Below, piece by piece: positions 9,201-21,550 of a stretch of DNA of 64,000 nt. The position numbers and the translations under genes were made by a program. The number at the start of each line of letters is the position of its first letter. Position 1 is the first letter of the stretch. Below the pieces are notes generated by a model that saw only the letters and a list, made by a program, of their open reading frames with translations, was not told where the DNA came from and searched no databases. This stretch comes from Daphnia carinata (taxonomy: Eukaryota > Arthropoda > Branchiopoda > Diplostraca > Daphniidae): assembly GCF_022539665.2 (NCBI RefSeq), contig NC_081334.1, positions 2,604,001-2,668,000 on the forward strand, in the 5' to 3' direction.

Positions 9201-12200
9201 ATCAAATTTTACCTCATCGCCTTGATCGGCATTATCGTCGGCTTCAGCACCGCTGTCTTCTTCCGCTTCCTCCGGATGTTCTTCCGTTTCGTCCTTCTTC
9301 TTCCCGCCGGTGGCCGAATGATTCGTTTCGTCGTGAGTTGTCGAATCATCCATAGCGTCCGTCTTACACGTCGGCGTCGACGAGTAGTTGATGGACGAGC
9401 TGACAAGTGAAGTCCTATGCTTTTTGGAATGAAGCGTTTTGAGCTTCTTAATTTTACTGTCCACGATCCATCGATCTCTGTTTTTAAAATAAAATCAATA
9501 AATGAAATGCGGATTCATTTTTAAATACAAATACCTTCTGGCCGTGTTCTGGCCTTCGATGGCGCCGTCAATTTGTCCGATGACGGCTTTGTTCTGCAAC
9601 AACTCGTTGACCATAAAACCGAGGATGGCTGCCTTCTGAGTCGGATTGAGAGAGAGGAAAGGCTTCCGTTTGAGCCACTCCGACATGAGGAAAGCTTCCG
9701 TGTCGGGATACTCGCCGGCGGCTATCTTCAATGGACTGGACGAGATCTTGTCAGCGGCCGGCATTTTCATATCACCCAATCCATTAGCTTGTAAGTAGAT
9801 GCGCAATATCTCGCTGACGTTGGTCGTCGTGATGTCGGCCTGTTTCAACGTTTGGCCGAGAAGGGTCGTGTGCCGGTTGGGATGTGGTATGCCCGGATCT
9901 TCAATGGCACAGACGAGCAAGTGAGTCATGACCGATAATAACTCCTCCTCGGCCTCGCTGTCGTAGAGGAGCGCCCTCTGGAGACTGTCCAGCGACGGCA
10001 GACTCTCCATGTCAAAGCCGAGCGTCTCGCCAAACGTATGGAGGAACTCGTAGAGCATCAGAATGTCGGCAAACGCCTAAGAAATTTTAAGATTTTGATG
10101 AAAATGAATTTAAATATGAATTTTGAATTAAAAACCTGTCCGGCAAGCTTGAGGTTATTGACACGAGGGACATCCGGTAAAGGCTTGTGATCCATCAACG
10201 ATGTGTCTTCAGTTGGACTACGTTGATCTCGCCATGTTTCCAGCTCTTTTCGACGTTCTTCCATCTTTTTCTCGCGTTCCGCACGTTTCTCGGCTTTCAT
10301 TTCTTCGCGTCGTCTCTCTCGTTCTTCGTAACGCTTCCGGGCTTCCAGCGCTTTAACAACGGCAGTATGTTGCCTCTTCCTTTCGCGTTCCAGCTCGGCC
10401 GTGTAAAAGAGTTCGCGCTGTTTGTTCAACTCTTGGATTTTCCGCTGTTGTTCCTCTTCGCGCAGACGGTCCAGCTCCTCCTGCCGCTTCTTGCGGGCCT
10501 CCATCAGTTGCTGCGTCCGTAGCTCCCGCTCTCTCCGCTGGGCTTCTTGGCGTTCCAGCTTCTCTTGCTCGCGCATCTGACGCCGGGCCTCCTTGGCTTC
10601 CTGCAGGGCGCGCTCTCGTTCCATGCGCTGCTGCAGTTTGGCCTCTTGCGCCTGACGGGCCATCTCTTGGGCCTCCATCCGCTGGGCGACCCGTTGAGCT
10701 TCGCGTTGCCTAGTGATGGCTTCTTTCTCCTCTTCCGTCATGCGCCGACTACGCGGTTTCCATCCGCGGGCGATTCGGATCTGATCCACCAAATGGCGCA
10801 CTTCCGGCTCGCCGAGGCGGATACCTCTCGCGTTGGGAGATTCGCCCAACGGCTGGATAAACTCGCCGACGATGCAGCGGGTGCTGAAGCTGAAATTGTC
10901 GCGGGTGATGGTTCCGATGCCTTGACGTTCCAGGTAGCGGACCACGTCCGGATACTGGCGGAATCGACGGCCGGATGGCGAGTAGTACGTCACTTCGCCG
11001 CGGACACCCGATTTGCCGATGGATCGAATCAGCGTTTCACGTTTCCAGCCTTGAGTTAATGGAATGCGGAGTGCGGCTTCATCCGAGACGAAACGGCGAC
11101 GCTTCGACGGTCTGTCGTCGCCTTCGCCGCCTTCAGCATTTCTCTTCCTCGATTCGTCTCCTTCACCCGTTCCAGCCCATCCATCGTCACTGTCGATCAT
11201 CGAGTCGTCTTCGTCCATACTATCTGCTCAATCATATGAAAATTAATACATTTTCCTTAAACAAATAAAAGGGCAAAATGCTGACCGGAATCATCGCTGG
11301 CGGGCTCGTCGTCGTGAGTGTTGGATTTGCCGTTGCCTCGATGCGATTCGCTGGTTCTGGCCTGGCCATTTTCAGGGGTGGGCGTGTCTTTACTCCTGGA
11401 TTGTTCGTTGTTCTTGGAAGCCGAATTGCTCGTGCCACCATCGGCGGATTTATTAGGAGTGCTGCTTGACGATTTGCCGGAAGGATTTGAAGTTGCGGCG
11501 TTCTGAGAAAGGCCTGAAAGCGGATTGGCACCGAAACCGAATCCGCCCAAGAGACTCGCTGCCCGCAGCAGATCCTGGATGGCGTGATTGGCGTCGCTGC
11601 CGCCCGCTTGTCCCCCGGAATTCAAGCTGTCCTTCAATCCGTTGAGGTAGGCGCTGGATAATTTGGCGTTGCTCAACTCTTGCATGGCCGTGTACAGAGC
11701 CTGCATTCAAAATTATTAAATTTAAATTCCAATTTAAAAATTAATTCAATAAGATTTCACCAAATTATCTTTCATGGCTTTCATTTCGGCGGCCGAGGCC
11801 TGTGAAGAAGTGGCATTGCTGGCCGCGTGAGCCTGCGGTGCAGCACTTCCTGCGCCTGGACTCGTACTGCGCTGGTTGCGGCTCTGGGCCAGCAAAGATG
11901 CAACAGTGTTCTTCTTGGGCATGGAAACACCACGACCCAATCGCGAACTGGACGTCGATGATAAACTGGCCGACGATGAAGGCTGCGTGCTTTCTTCTTT
12001 CGTTTTCATGGAGAGATTCAATGGAGCTTCTTCTGATGTGGACGTACTCGGCTTGCCGATCAACGAACTCACGTCCAGCGCCAACGGTTTGCCATTGACC
12101 GTTTGGCTCCTGGCTTTTGTGCCGTTGTTGATCGTGTTGTTGTTGATGCTGCTCGTAGTAGTGACCGTAACAGAAGTACTAGTTGTCGGCGGTAGATGGA

Positions 12201-14028
12201 GTAACTGGGCCGAATCGGCTGAATGTCGATCCTGCGAATAAAAACAAATGCAAATGAAAAATTGGAACCTTTTCAAATTGAAAAGAATTTACAGTTGTTT
12301 TCCTAGATGATCGTTTTTCGCCGGCCGGTGAGGATGAACTGGGCTGGGCTGACTGGACAGATTGGACGGCAGCAGCCATAGCTGGTGGCATGGCCAGGGA
12401 GGCCAGTGGGTTGCCAAAGAAAGGATAGGACATGGCCATGGAAGAGAGAGAGGACAAACTAGAGCTCGGTGTTGTGGTGGATGATGTTGAGACGGACGCA
12501 GGTTCTACGTTATTCGCCGTAGTGGCCCTCCGTCGGCTTTTGCTGCTGGAACTGCTTTTGCGGTTGGTGGCGCCGCTTGTCGTAGCGGCTGATGTGGGCG
12601 TCATGAATTTGAGTTCAGTTCCAGCAGGTAGACGAGATTTGCTGGTCGACGGAGTGGAGGTACTATTGGCCGGCTGATACGGTGAGGCTGTCGAGGCGGA
12701 AGGAATAGGCTGCCTGCTCAGTGAATCCCGCACGATGGGATTGGAGGTGCGCGACGAGGACGAACTCTTTGCCGATTTGCCACCGGAATGTGCGGCCGCG
12801 TTCATGGCCATCGTGTAGCTGGCCAGCATGCTATCGGCCGCCGACATGCCGCTAAATCCGGCAATACCGTGGAATGTGGAAGAAGGAGCGGCTGACGAGG
12901 AAGAAGCGCCACCGCCACTGCGACCGGACGAGGAGCCAGCGGAAGCGGACGCGGCAGCGTGCTGTAGACGGGCCAAATAGTCCATTTGTGATGCCACCGA
13001 CCACCAGGCGGCCTGAGCTGCTGCATGATCTGATCGTGAGGGGAAAAGACGAGATCGATTGTGAAATTGATCTTTAAAAAGACGATCGGCCCTCTTTGGA
13101 CATCATAGCGTTGTACGAAATGTGTCTTACTGGCTTGATTGCTGGACGAGGGAGGAGCGAAGGGTGACGGACCGCCTTGACCCAGTAGACCGTAGCCGGG
13201 CATCGGAGCCATCGGGTTGTAACTGGCAGGAATTCCGGCAGCAAACAGCGAATGGGCTATACAAAAAGAAGATAAATAACATTATTGAATTTGAATCATT
13301 TAAGGTTATGAAATTCACTTTTTCTTTTCTAACGAAATAGTGTGGGAAAAATCAGCCACAAGATGGCAGTCATAAAAACCAGTTTAATGCGGTTTATTGT
13401 CTTCGAGTTATTCAAGTTCAACTGACGGAAACAATGGAGTTCTCTCTCTTTCCTTCACGACGGTACAAAAAATGGGCCGGTTTTTCTTCCCATAAAGGAA
13501 AAAAAGAGCCGGTTCTGTTAGACACTCACGACATGTCAAAGAAGAAAACGTTGATCTTTTGATTTAAAGAATGTCTCGAATTACCAAAAAGAGCTGAAGG
13601 ATCCAAAAGTCCGAGGGCGTTCATGGCTGCAGCCTGGGCTTGAACGTGCTGAGCCTGCTGGACACTCATGGCGGACGACGAGCTACCATGATGATTCGGC
13701 GTGCCTCTATCGCCACCTCCATTGCTGGCCTTCGCATCCCGATCCGAGGCCGAATCCATTGTCGATTCAGCCTATTTGCAAAAAACACGAAAATCATTCA
13801 TCTAAAATTTCGACACAAATGAGGTCAATTGTCCGTTTCACTAAAGTAGAGCAATGAACTCTCATTGGCCAGTTTGTTTCAAAGTGTGTGTGTGTGACTC
13901 TTTTGTATGCGTGAGTATGTTAGGCTAAAAATATACACGGCCAAACCAGAAAAAAGAAGAAGATGATAACAAAAAAAAAAAAAAAAAAGGCCCGGCGTGA
14001 TGAGCCGAAGAAGAAGGTTTCTTACCAT
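6269..14028 (-). CDS. tou: BAZ2/toutatis-type chromatin remodelling subunit (MBD-DDT-WHIM-PHD-PHD-bromodomain)
   Basis: Sixteen coding exons: 14028..14026, 13771..13585, 13256..13131, 13029..12293, 12231..11761, 11700..11286, 11223..10136, 10076..9535, 9477..9213, 9152..8477, 8418..8273, 8133..8107, 7944..7132, 7062..6740, 6622..6479 and 6419..6269; all joins keep frame, giving about 2037 residues. Order: Ser/Ala-rich N-terminus with AAAQAAWWSVASQMDYLARL, TAM/MBD domain (around 700-770), a long Glu/Arg-rich coiled coil (about 780-950), DDT domain (AFADILMLYEFLHTFGETLG), WHIM motifs (RRLWILPHAGG; GWWRIVDPEQ), PHD1 (CQFC ... WFCYEC), PHD2 (CIVC ... WLCVLC), and a C-terminal bromodomain (WPFLLPVN, PMDLSTIRKKLNDG, FVNCVTFNED). 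These proteins are the large non-catalytic subunits of ISWI remodellers (NoRC type; toutatis in flies), reading chromatin marks. The start codon is the last three bases of its exon. Confidence 0.9.
8107..8133 (-). other. 27-base micro-exon inside the BAZ2 WHIM region
   Basis: A 27-base block encoding HTERDHHGH lies between a pyrimidine-containing acceptor (TTCTCCGTCCAG) and a strong donor (GTAAGT). It is phase 0 on both sides, so it can be included or skipped without changing the frame: the flanking exons join as SCLK to GNPKDLLLKEL either way. It sits between the ..RESCLK helix and the LLLKELRNADE segment of the WHIM region. Confidence 0.65.
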
Positions 14029-16078
14029 GACCGATTCTCTTTATCTCTTTCTTCTGTTATTACCTTCTTTGCCGCAAGCAAACAATTCTCCCGATAGATG
14101 TCTCTACTTGTTTTCATTTTTTTTTTTTAATACCACAAAATATTTAACTAAACACGCATTTTTTAAACGATAGAGAATTCATTTTATCGTTTAACTTTGC
14201 ATCAAATGATTTCAATAAAAAAAAGGGGTGGAAATAAAATAAAGGTAGTTGTCTTTGCGCGTCGTAGAGGTCAGCAGTGAAGAAGCCGACATTTCTTCGA
14301 AAAAAAAAAGAGAAATTCATAAAGAGGGGAGTTAGGTACTCCCCCAGACAACGTTTTAAACGCCGCCAGCCTCTTCTTCCGCAGGGCTAACAAAACTTCC
14401 TATTTCTCTTTACGCCGTTGCTAACTCGGAACGGACAGATTTCGCTACAAAAGAGGTCAATCGGGCGTCGATTGGAGACACACACAAGCCTATGCGCTAT
14501 TCTTCTTTACTCGGAACCGGTCGATCGTTGGCAAGTTTTTTTTGTGGGCGATCCATATCCAGGAGGAAAAAAGGGGACGTGTTTTTCAGATAGAAAAAAG
14601 GGGGACGCGCTTTATGGTGGAGGGATCCAAGAAAAAAATGGGTTCTTTCCTCCACATCAGTTTTCCTTTGTCTCGGGGTTGGAAAAAAATGAAATTGTTG
14701 GGGGTGAAATGAATTCACTTGTTGCTAAATAAAAATGTGTTTAACAAATATTCGATTTATGGTTAATGGTGACTAAATGTAATGATTAGAGTCGCTAGAA
14801 AATCGTGATAGCGGGAATGGGAAAAAATGTTCCTCTTTGAAACACACAAAGGAAATAAAAGTGGCGAGTGGGAGGAGCGGTGAGAAAAACCGGTTTGGCG
14901 GCGGTTCTACGACCGGATCGAACCAAAAACTCGTGACTCCTCAAATTCATCCGACAGCTTTTTGCCCTCACTCTAATCCCATAACAAACTCAATGAGGAA
15001 AATTTTAAAACATCCAAACTCATTGGCAATCCATCCGATATCATTTTTCAAAAGTGGCATAAAAAACAAATAACCCAAGATGCGGTTTACACACCTGTCC
15101 TTGCATAAGTAACCTAAAATGGAAGTTAAAAAAAAAAAAATGAAATTTCTCTTTGCTCGTAATGAAATGAAGAAGAAGGCTGATGCCCCCGTCTGACATT
15201 CCCGGTGTCACCGCGACGCGCAGTGAGCGTCATTTTTAGGAGGACCGTGCGTGTGTACGCGCGCGCGCTCTCTCTCTCTCTTTGTCCCGAGATGTTCCGC
15301 TCACGTCGCATATTTTTTTCTTTCTCCCCCTTGCTTTTCAAAAGATATTCGTGAGCTCTGAAAAGAGAAACAGAGAAATGGTAGCACAAGAGAAATCGCC
15401 CGGAGCTGTTCCAATCCCCTCAAGGTCTCTTTCGTTTTTTTTTTTTTAACTTGGGCCGGAATCAGAAAAGAATGGGAAAAAAAAAATATTCTTATTCAAC
15501 ATCCTGTTTTTGTGTGTTGCATCTTTCTCTATTGTTTGTTTCTATTTTTCATGCAACTCAACAAGCTCAAAGATGGACCTAAATGAATATAACCTGCTGG
15601 ACAAGCCCTAAGGGAGTGACGGACCAACTCAGATATGTGCGTACATGGAGCGCAGGACCGGATCGATTTCTACACACATTACACAATTGGAGTGAAAAAA
15701 AAAAGAACAAAAATGTTTACAGAAAAATAAACATTTTTTTTTTCACGGGTCTTGTATTTGTGTTTGGCTGCTTAGCAACCTCACCAAAAAGACGCAATCA
15801 TATTGCCCATCACGCATAATCTGTTTACACACGTCGTCGTGCATAAAACACAACACCTCTAAAATATTGAAGCCTCGTGAATAATCCATTGTCTGATGAA
15901 TGAACTTTTGACTACATGTCCAATTTTTAAACCCGCATCATTGATAAGAGTTATCCCCCCTCAGTTATCCCGAATTTTTAAATAAAATGGTTTTTAAAAA
16001 ATCAAGGAATGTCAACAGCGCAGGATCGACAGCTGCCCCCCTCCGTTGTAAATGGATGCGGGTTCTAAAGCAGATGGA

Positions 16079-16092
16079 ACGTCACGTGACGT
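16079..16092. promoter_or_regulatory. Perfect palindrome ACGTCACGTGACGT (E-box/CLEAR with two CRE halves)
   Basis: Seen directly: a 14-base perfect palindrome. Its core GTCACGTGAC is the consensus for TFEB/MITF-type bHLH-ZIP factors (CLEAR site), and each flank makes a TGACGT half-site for bZIP factors. Function is inferred from sequence alone. Confidence 0.4.
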
Positions 16093-17990
16093 GGGGTAAC
16101 TGCCGTCTCACGTCTATTGGTCACATTGAAAACGGATGACAGGAAGAATTAACAAAATGAAACAATTAAATAGTTGACCTTGTCTTTACACGCTGCCATA
16201 GTCAACATAGGAGGTTATAAAAATAAAAAGTGGGCCAATGTCAAGGTCACAGACCACGTGGACTGATTTGTCTTGAATTCGCCATCAAGTTGCGCGTTGA
16301 TTGAAAAGAAAGGCCTACCAGCTCCGCCATGATGGTACAAATACATAGAGATATGTCTAGAAAGAAAAAGGGGGCCTTTGCCAAGCGACCGAGTAGAAAC
16401 CGTTGTGCGTGTGTGTGTGTGAGTGAGTCGGAGGGGAAAGAGAGCGCTCGCCCCTCCTGCCTGCTCGATCGGAGAGCAAGGAAGGCGCTCGGCCAATTGT
16501 ATGTGATGTGCTGCTGCACCAAAAAGAGTGAGAGGGGGGGCCCCTTGCCTGGCTTTTTAGCGGGTGGGCTTGCGGGGTGGTGTGGTGGAGAAAGCGTCTG
16601 TACGCCACCGAAGCACGACAAGAGCCTTACAGAAACCCAAAATGTCTGCCTCTTTTTACTGTTCAAGTTTCTTCTTCTTGTTTGATTGCTTTTTGGGCTC
16701 ACTCGAAAGAGAGTATGAAAATCGGTCGGCCATGTTTGTTTTGTTTGTTGTTTTATGGCGGGCAAAGATAAGTCATCACTCACCTGTTTCAAAGATATCC
16801 GACAATGGTCGAGTTATTCGGGATATTTCTTTGTGTGTTGAGCGCGCGCATAACACAACACACGAAACGTAATATACACAACACACAAGAAGAGCATACA
16901 CTATGCTTCGACGGCAAACACGAAACTGACTGGACCGGGAGACTGACACTGCACTAAGAAAAGAAAAAAAACCAGAAAATCAAACGTTCTGGTTCACAAT
17001 GTTGGTGCTTCAAAATGACCAGTCTGCTGATGAATAAAACTACACTGATCAATGACTAAGATTACACATCACACGTGATGATCGACAGAAGAAATCTGTC
17101 TCGAGAATCTTCCCTCTTCCATCCAGGTGTATGTCTCAATTTTGCACACAAAAAAGTTCACGCTTTTCTGAACAGTTGGACCGTTTTTCAGCGAGAGCCT
17201 GTAAGACACACCGCTCCTCTGGTCCGCTCCTCGTTGTTTTGTGTCGCCCCGATATGTATAACGGTGGTGGCGCGGCGCCATCCATCATCAGGGTTGCAAA
17301 CAAGAATTAATGCCTGACAATGCTACAAGAGTACCTATGGCATTTTAATCTTTCTGGATGCCTATCAGCGCCATCTAGCGAAAAGAAATCATTCGATATC
17401 CAGTGAGCGCCATGCGTTCTGCTGCGAACGGTGCAGTCGATACATCAATGAGACAGTCTCTTGATTGATAATCAGTGATAATCAGGACTATTCAAGTGCC
17501 TCTCGAGAAAGAATTTGCTGATAACGCATTGTAACACTTTTAAGATATAAAGAAAACTTTAATCTACGAGATTTTCCTTTTGTTTGATAAAAACCAGAGA
17601 ACTTTTCCGATCGACCTTTCCCCAAAGGGGAATGGAACTTGCAAGGCACCACGTTGAAGTGTCAGGCATCCGTTAGGGGACTCTCATAGCGGCGCCATTT
17701 GGATTCGGATATCACCGCTTGGTGCAGCAAAATCGGGCCCTATTAATGTGTTGTTTGCTAATGGTAAAAAGGGTCGGCGAACGTGACAACAACATAAAAG
17801 AAGGAGAGAGTTAGAGTAGATAAAAAAAGCAAGCAGCAGAAAGATAGAAATAAATAAAAAAAAATCATGGACGGTGAGGTTGAGGGGGGAGGGAAACGAG
17901 GGGAAATGCACAGACAGAAAAGACAAGCCGCACGAGAGAGAGAGAGAGCGCGCGCTGCTGTTTGAGCGCCGACGCCCGAGGAACGGCGAC

Positions 17991-18000
17991 ATGACGTCAT
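17991..18000. promoter_or_regulatory. Perfect palindromic CRE, ATGACGTCAT
   Basis: An exact cAMP-response-element palindrome (TGACGTCA core with A/T flanks) in a CpG-richer segment just downstream of a GA tract. It may mark the far promoter of BAZ2 on the minus strand. A single motif is weak evidence. Confidence 0.35.
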
Positions 18001-18751
18001 CGGCCGAATGCAAGGCAATCCCGTACGGTGCTCACATGAACCCCCCTCCCCCCTTTGGACAGAAAAAAGGATAACGAATGACGACTCGTTCGAATCGTCT
18101 CGGCGTCGCCGATCTATCACCGCCATTGCCGTCTCATCTTCAGCAACTCACCACCGGTTTCCTTCTCTTCATCTTTTGACCTGTTCGCTTCTACATGCAC
18201 GTCAGGAAATCAAGAAATCTGGTTTTCGACATTCACGCATTCCTGACACACTAGAGTATGAGAGTCCTCGCTTTAGGGTCAAACATCATTTCGATGATTA
18301 GCCCATAGCTTGATAAAATCGGCATTTCTAATTTTTCAATGGATCATTAATAGATATGATCGGTCTTTCTTTATTGGGAAGATTTGGAACAACAACTTGA
18401 TTTAAAAAGCTTGTAAAAGTCTTGCTTAATAACTACAAGAGCGATTCGTGTCAAATGCATAAATTGAAAGGAGCAAGAAATCAAATCCTACCGAACGACT
18501 TAATTAACATGAATGTTTGACAAGACCTAAGTCGTCATCGTCAACAAAGAAGCGAGCTGATTGCTGCAAGAGGTTTCTACAGCTGATCGCAGATGGCTTA
18601 CCAAAAACTAGCAGACGAAACTGCTCACATGTCATTTGAAAAGGAATTCTAGATTTCCGATTTCTTCACAAATCAGTAATTGTTCAATAACAATTTATTT
18701 ATTTTAAATAACTTTATAACAGCGCCCTACGCCCATTTGTAAGCTAGCCAG

Positions 18752-21019
18752 ATGATGGTTCTAAGATCACTTTGCTCAAGGTTAGATTTGTACTGCCTAA
18801 TATTCTGTGCTGCTTCATGACTTCAGGTTTATTTTGCACTGTAATGAAATAAAAACGTGTTGTATACTAGGGGATGCCAGCCCTTTAAACGATACCATAG
18901 ACTATTTGCGACAAGCACAAGCTCGACTATTTCTTCGGCTTCTAAAGCAACTCCTCTTTCAGAACCATTACCTGGACTTCCTAAGCCTATTTTTGCCACA
19001 GTTGGGTCGACTAGTCATGAAACCAAAATTACGGTTTTGGAAAATGGTCTGAAAGTTGCATCAGAGAACAGATATGGAAAATTTTCCACAGTTGGAGGTA
19101 AGTTCAACAGAATAATAAGTTTTCCAATAGCATTTCACAATAAATGTTGTTTCATTGTTCAACAGTTGTAATTGATTCAGGCTCCAGATATGAAGTGGCA
19201 TATCCTAGTGGAGTTTCACATTTCCTGGAAAAATTGGCTTTTGGAGTATTTGCTTCTATTAGATTCTTTTCCCCTTTTTTGGTGTGTGCAATAGTGTTCA
19301 TCATATTTTTGTCATATATTTCGCAGGCCACACAGGAATATGGAGACAGAGACAAAATCATGCAAGTTTTGGAAAAACATGGAGGCATTTGCGATTGTCA
19401 ATCATCTAGGTATAGTTTTTTATAATAATAACTGGTCTGAATTTACCAAACACAAAATCTTCACTTGAGCAGGGACACATTCATCTATGCTGCCTCCATT
19501 GAAACAACAGCCCTAGATACTGCCATTCAAGTATTAGGTGAAGTTATTTTACGGCCAAAACTAACTCCGCAAGAGGTCAGAATTTCGTTAAAGGGAAATC
19601 AAGAAATTTTGTAGCTTTTTTCCTAACCAATTTTTTTTTTTTTTTTTAGATTGACGATGCACGCCTTGCGATTTCTTTTGAATTAGAAAATATGGATATC
19701 CGTCCCGAACAAGAACCTCTACTCTTGGAAATGATTCACGCTGTTTGTTTTCCTTTTTTTAAAATTATATTTACCTTTCTTACATCTCCTGTTGATTACA
19801 AAGGCTGCTTACAGAGACAACACGTTAGGTCTGCCGAAAGTTTGCCCCCAAGAAAACGTGACGATGATAGACCAGTCCATAATTTACAGCTTCCTCAATA
19901 GCCACTACGATCCATCGAGGATGGTTCTTGCTGGTGTAGGTGTAGAGCATGAGGCTTTAGTCGAATGCGCTCAGAAGTATTGTCATGTCTCCTCATTGTT
20001 TAACTTTAAATTAATTTTTAAATATTCATTTAGGCACTTCGTTGAAAAGAAACCTATTTGGATGCAAGATAGCTCTCTAGTTCTACCTGGCCGGCGTGAG
20101 ATCGACCGTTCATTAGCTCAATATACTGGCGGAATGGTTAAGGTAGTTTCTAAAATTCTGTCTTTGAGTTACAATTGGTGAAGTATCATATGTTTGTTGG
20201 AAATCAGGTGGAAAAGGATTTGTCTGACGTGAGTCTCGGCCCTAATCCCATGCCGGAATTGGCCCACATTGTACTAGGACTTGAAAGCGGTTCCCATCAG
20301 CACGATGATTTTGTAGCTCTCTGCGTTCTCAGTATGATGATGGGTGGTGGAGGCTCGTTCTCGGCTGGGGGCCCTGGTAAAGGAATGTACACTCGACTTT
20401 ACACAAATGCCTTGAACAGGTATAGATTAATCATTTATCGACAGTCGTTCTGGAGCTACTAAATCACTGATTTAATAGATATCATTGGATGCATAATGCG
20501 ACAGCATACAATCATGCTTATGCTGATTCGGGCGTTTTCTGCATTCATGCTGCATCACACCCATCACAACTTAGAGAGCTAGTAGACGTTATCACGCGCG
20601 AGTTTGTCGCCATGGCTGGAATCATTGAAGATTCTGAGTTGGCAGTATGTTTAACTTATTCATAATATTTTTGTTATACTATTTGGTTCGAACATTTGTT
20701 TTCTTCACAGAGGGCGAGGAAACAATTGCAGTCAATGCTCCTTATGAATCTAGAGAGCCGACCTGTAGTTTTTGAAGACATTGGACGACAAGTTCTAGCT
20801 ACTGGTAAACGGAAGCGAACTGAAGAGTTCATCGATAAGATCCGTTCCATCACAGCCGAAGATATTCAGAGAGTCGCTAGTCGAATGCTGCGCACCAAGC
20901 CTTCAGTTGCCGCGCTTGGTGATTTACGAAAACTCCCAGAATACCAGTCAATCGAATCTGCTCTATCCAGTGCTGACGGGAAGCTTCCTCGGCGAGGAAG
21001 GTTTTCAGTTTTCCACTGA
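18752..21019 (+). CDS. PMPCA: Mitochondrial processing peptidase alpha subunit
   Basis: Eleven exons: 18752..18780, 18871..19097, 19166..19245, 19327..19409, 19473..19575, 19650..19742, 19804..19976, 20034..20142, 20208..20419, 20479..20644 and 20711..21019; 527 residues, typical of the family. The basic N-terminus [20 protein letters not shown] fits a mitochondrial presequence, and a 29-base first exon carries only its start. Diagnostic segments are [44 protein letters not shown] and the glycine-rich loop [18 protein letters not shown], which in the alpha subunit binds and presents presequences. The alpha subunit lacks the HxxEH zinc site of the beta subunit, as seen here. It works in the matrix with MPP-beta to remove targeting peptides. 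Poly(A) signal AATAAA at 21177-21182. The exon-7 donor (AA/GTATTG at 19976) was chosen because it alone keeps frame. Confidence 0.94.
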
Positions 21020-21550
21020 TGTTAGACGTTTTGTTACCAAGGCTATAATCATCTTTAATTCTGTTCGGAAGTTGTGAGGTGGAAAACATTGATAACGAGT
21101 CGTCAAATCAACTATGTAACAGTTGGAGAATGATATATTCGGTTGTACATCGTGACCCCTAGTTTTTGTGCGTTTTAATAAACAACTTTTTCTCTATGTG
21201 ATTCCACAAACCAGTCTATTAGAATTATTCAATTTTTCTTTTTAAAACAAATTATATTGGCTTGTTTATAATTATACTTTCATACAGGGATTTGTTCAAC
21301 TTTGTGGTAAATTTGCGATCCTCGAACTATTTTTAAATGTACTTCCCCCCAAGTCCAAATATTAGGCAACGTCATAAAACGTTCAAAAGCAGAGCAGACG
21401 TCTTCAATATGAAACGTGCTACAAGTCAGCAACGTTGAATCACTCGCATAATAAGTGGTTGCATTAACAGCTGGAAATTCAGTTTTAAAATTTCGTATCG
21501 AACAAATTATTCTTATCGTTATAAGCTACATAAGATACGTAAATCTAGAA
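21020..21550. other. MPP-alpha 3' UTR and PSMD5 upstream region
   Basis: The 3' UTR of MPP-alpha runs to about 21.2 kb (AATAAA at 21177-21182). The rest is the probable promoter and 5' UTR of the next gene. No other feature is seen. Confidence 0.5.

Larger units (their letters stand above)
14029..18751. promoter_or_regulatory. Long spacer: BAZ2 5' region and MPP-alpha upstream region
   Basis: About 4.7 kb without a supportable coding gene. It probably holds non-coding first exon(s) and promoter of BAZ2: on the minus strand a strong donor AACAG/GTGAGTG ends at about 16784 and could close a 5' UTR exon. Other content: purine and pyrimidine runs, an alternating CG tract followed by (CT)n at about 15255-15281, (GA)n followed by GCGCGC at 17934-17955, a perfect 14-base palindrome containing GTCACGTGAC at 16079-16092, a TCAAGGTCA nuclear-receptor half-site at 16241-16249, and a perfect CRE ATGACGTCAT at 17991-18000. 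Open frames in this region have no recognisable domains. Confidence 0.45.

Noticed and set aside
12179-12997. Reading through the intron after 12293 in BAZ2
   Set aside because: The frame stays open through a 61-base intron, but the GTAAAT donor and TTCGCAG acceptor restore the DRHSADSAQ continuation, and the joined frame matches the following exons; retained-intron coding is unlikely though not excluded.
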